Part shown: positions 7,604 through 8,200 of the stretch, in pieces
How positions within the stretch are numbered: the stretch's first letter is position 1
How the letters are laid out: the number at the start of each line of letters is the position of its first letter
Assembly (NCBI GenBank): GCA_016200125.1
Contig: JACQFK010000635.1
Coordinates: 1-8,200 of the forward strand
Direction: 5' to 3'
Origin: Planctomycetota bacterium
GTDB lineage: Bacteria; Planctomycetota; MHYJ01; JACPRB01
DNA length: 8,200 nt
Position numbers and translations under genes: made by a program
Notes under the pieces: model-generated
The model's input: only the letters and a program-made list of their open reading frames with translations
Told to the model about the DNA's origin: nothing
Database searches by the model: none

Positions 7604-7786
7604 ATGGACGACGCCGTCGAGGTGATCTGCCCCTACTGCGGGGAGCCCGGCACGGTCTCCGTGGACGCCGCCGAGGAGGACGCCGAGTTCGTTCAGGATT
7701 GCGCGGTCTGCTGCCGTCCCTGGACGGTGCGCGTCAGGATCCGGCGCGACGGCAGCGCGGACGTGACGGTCGGGGCGGATCAGTAG
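7604..7786 (+). CDS. CPXCG motif-containing cysteine-rich (zinc-ribbon) small protein
   Basis: A 60-residue acidic cytoplasmic protein of the CPXCG cysteine-rich family. The N-terminal ICPYCGE motif (Cys9, Cys12) and the second knuckle QDCAVCCRPW (Cys33, Cys36, Cys37) make a probable four-Cys zinc ribbon with one extra Cys. The spacing, the EFVQDC lead-in and the CCRPW ending are characteristic of the family, whose members are generally 50-70 residues and have no established function. The ATG is 4 bases after the stop of the propeller gene, and GGAG at 7590-7593 (10 bases before the ATG) lies within that gene's last codons, so translation is probably coupled. Its stop codon overlaps the end of the convergent membrane-protein gene. 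Family call is confident; binding of zinc is inferred from the Cys pairs. Confidence 0.9.
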   Translation: MDDAVEVICPYCGEPGTVSVDAAEEDAEFVQDCAVCCRPWTVRVRIRRDGSADVTVGADQ

Positions 7787-8200
7787 GCCCCGGTCGCCAG
7801 CAGGTAGAGCCAGACGGCCACGAAGAGGAGCGGCAGCAGCAGGGGTGCGGCGAGCCCGGGCCTCATGATCGAATCCGGGGTGCGGACCGGAGGGAGGCCG
7901 ACGCTCGCTTCGTCCGGCACCCGCGCGCGAAGCTGTTCCCGGATCCAGCTCATGGCCCGCACCGCGGCCACGATCCCCACGAAGATGAGCGCCGAGCTGA
8001 CGATGGCCACCACCGGGATCAGGAGCACCAGGCGCCGGTGAGCGGGGCTGGGCGTCCCGTTGAGGACGATCGCGTAGGCGGTGAAGAGGAACGATTCGGC
8101 GGCCATCAGCCAGGAGAGCCGGCTCACGATCAGGCTGTCCTCGTGCTCCAGCCGCGACCGCACGTGATGGTAGAAGGCGACGTCGTCGACGCGCGCGGGC
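7780..8200 (-). CDS. Small three-helix membrane protein of unknown function, 5' end cut by window edge
   Basis: I do not recognise this family with confidence. The - strand frame is open from the right edge to TGA at 7782-7780. A GTG at 8163-8161 would give 127 residues, but the frame continues upstream through V-A-F-Y-H-H with no stop, and there is no purine-rich ribosome binding site before that GTG, so the real start probably lies outside the window. Numbering from the GTG, a charged segment (RSRLEHEDSLIVSRLSW, 2-18) leads into hydrophobic helices at about 17-35, 45-69 and 102-124, with a charged loop of about 70-101 between the last two. The protein ends just after helix 3 (YLLATGAY). This shape suggests a small inner-membrane protein with no visible enzyme motif. 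The coding call rests on the clear amphipathic/hydrophobic pattern and on the absence of a competing + strand gene here. It converges on, and overlaps by 7 bases, the CPXCG gene. Confidence 0.75.
   Translation of the reverse strand, partial: PARVDDVAFYHHVRSRLEHEDSLIVSRLSWLMAAESFLFTAYAIVLNGTPSPAHRRLVLLIPVVAIVSSALIFVGIVAAVRAMSWIREQLRARVPDEASVGLPPVRTPDSIMRPGLAAPLLLPLLFVAVWLYLLATGAY

Noticed and set aside
6082..7605. 507-codon open frame on the - strand opposite the propeller gene
   Set aside because: No motifs or signal are visible and the composition is shadow-like. The + strand frame has a signal peptide and repeated PQQ blade motifs.
6237..7625. 462-codon + strand frame overlapping the propeller gene in another phase
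   Set aside because: The translation is Arg/Gly/Ala-rich with no domain, and it overlaps the well-supported propeller gene throughout.
1..8200. Mobile element, CRISPR array, phage or defence system
   Set aside because: No repeat arrays, terminal inverted repeats, transposase, integrase or nuclease motifs were seen. The genes are tightly packed with ordinary envelope functions.

Overview
This is an 8.2 kb window of a high-GC, gene-dense genome from a Gram-negative-type (two-membrane) bacterium. The best evidence for the envelope type is a complete tripartite efflux system: outer-membrane factor, periplasmic adaptor and RND inner-membrane pump. The secreted beta-propeller proteins and the CPXCG zinc-ribbon protein are of kinds common in Planctomycetes, Acidobacteria and related soil or metagenomic lineages. 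The lineage cannot be fixed from this sequence and is inference only. No rRNA, tRNA, CRISPR array, transposase, integrase or attachment site was seen.

Layout on the + strand: (1) 1-365 is the 3' end of a YncE/YVTN-type beta-propeller gene cut by the window edge. (2) 387-1799 is a TolC/CzcC-like outer-membrane efflux lipoprotein. (3) 1825-3147 is an HlyD-type membrane-fusion adaptor. (4) 3155-6262 is a full-length RND pump of about 1035 residues. (5) 6304-7599 is an exported PQQ-like (pyrrolo-quinoline quinone repeat) beta-propeller protein. (6) 7604-7786 is a 60-residue CPXCG zinc-ribbon protein. On the - strand, 7780-8200 is a small three-helix membrane protein of unknown function, cut by the right edge. 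Its stop codon lies inside the end of the CPXCG gene.

The + strand genes are separated by 21, 25, 7, 41 and 4 bases, with no visible terminator, so at least genes 2-4 and probably the whole run are co-transcribed. The efflux proteins should form one envelope-spanning complex: the pump takes up substrate from the periplasm or inner membrane using proton flow, the adaptor bridges, and the outer-membrane factor forms the exit duct. The gene order (outer-membrane factor, adaptor, pump) and the outer-membrane factor sequence resemble metal-efflux czcCBA. The pump's proton-relay segment instead looks like the drug/hydrophobe (HAE) type, so the substrate is open.

I see no convincing evidence of a new biological system. 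The most useful leads are the mixed metal/drug character of the pump, the beta-propeller genes on both sides of the efflux genes, and the unidentified membrane protein at the right edge. The only untranslated stretches are short (41 bases at most).
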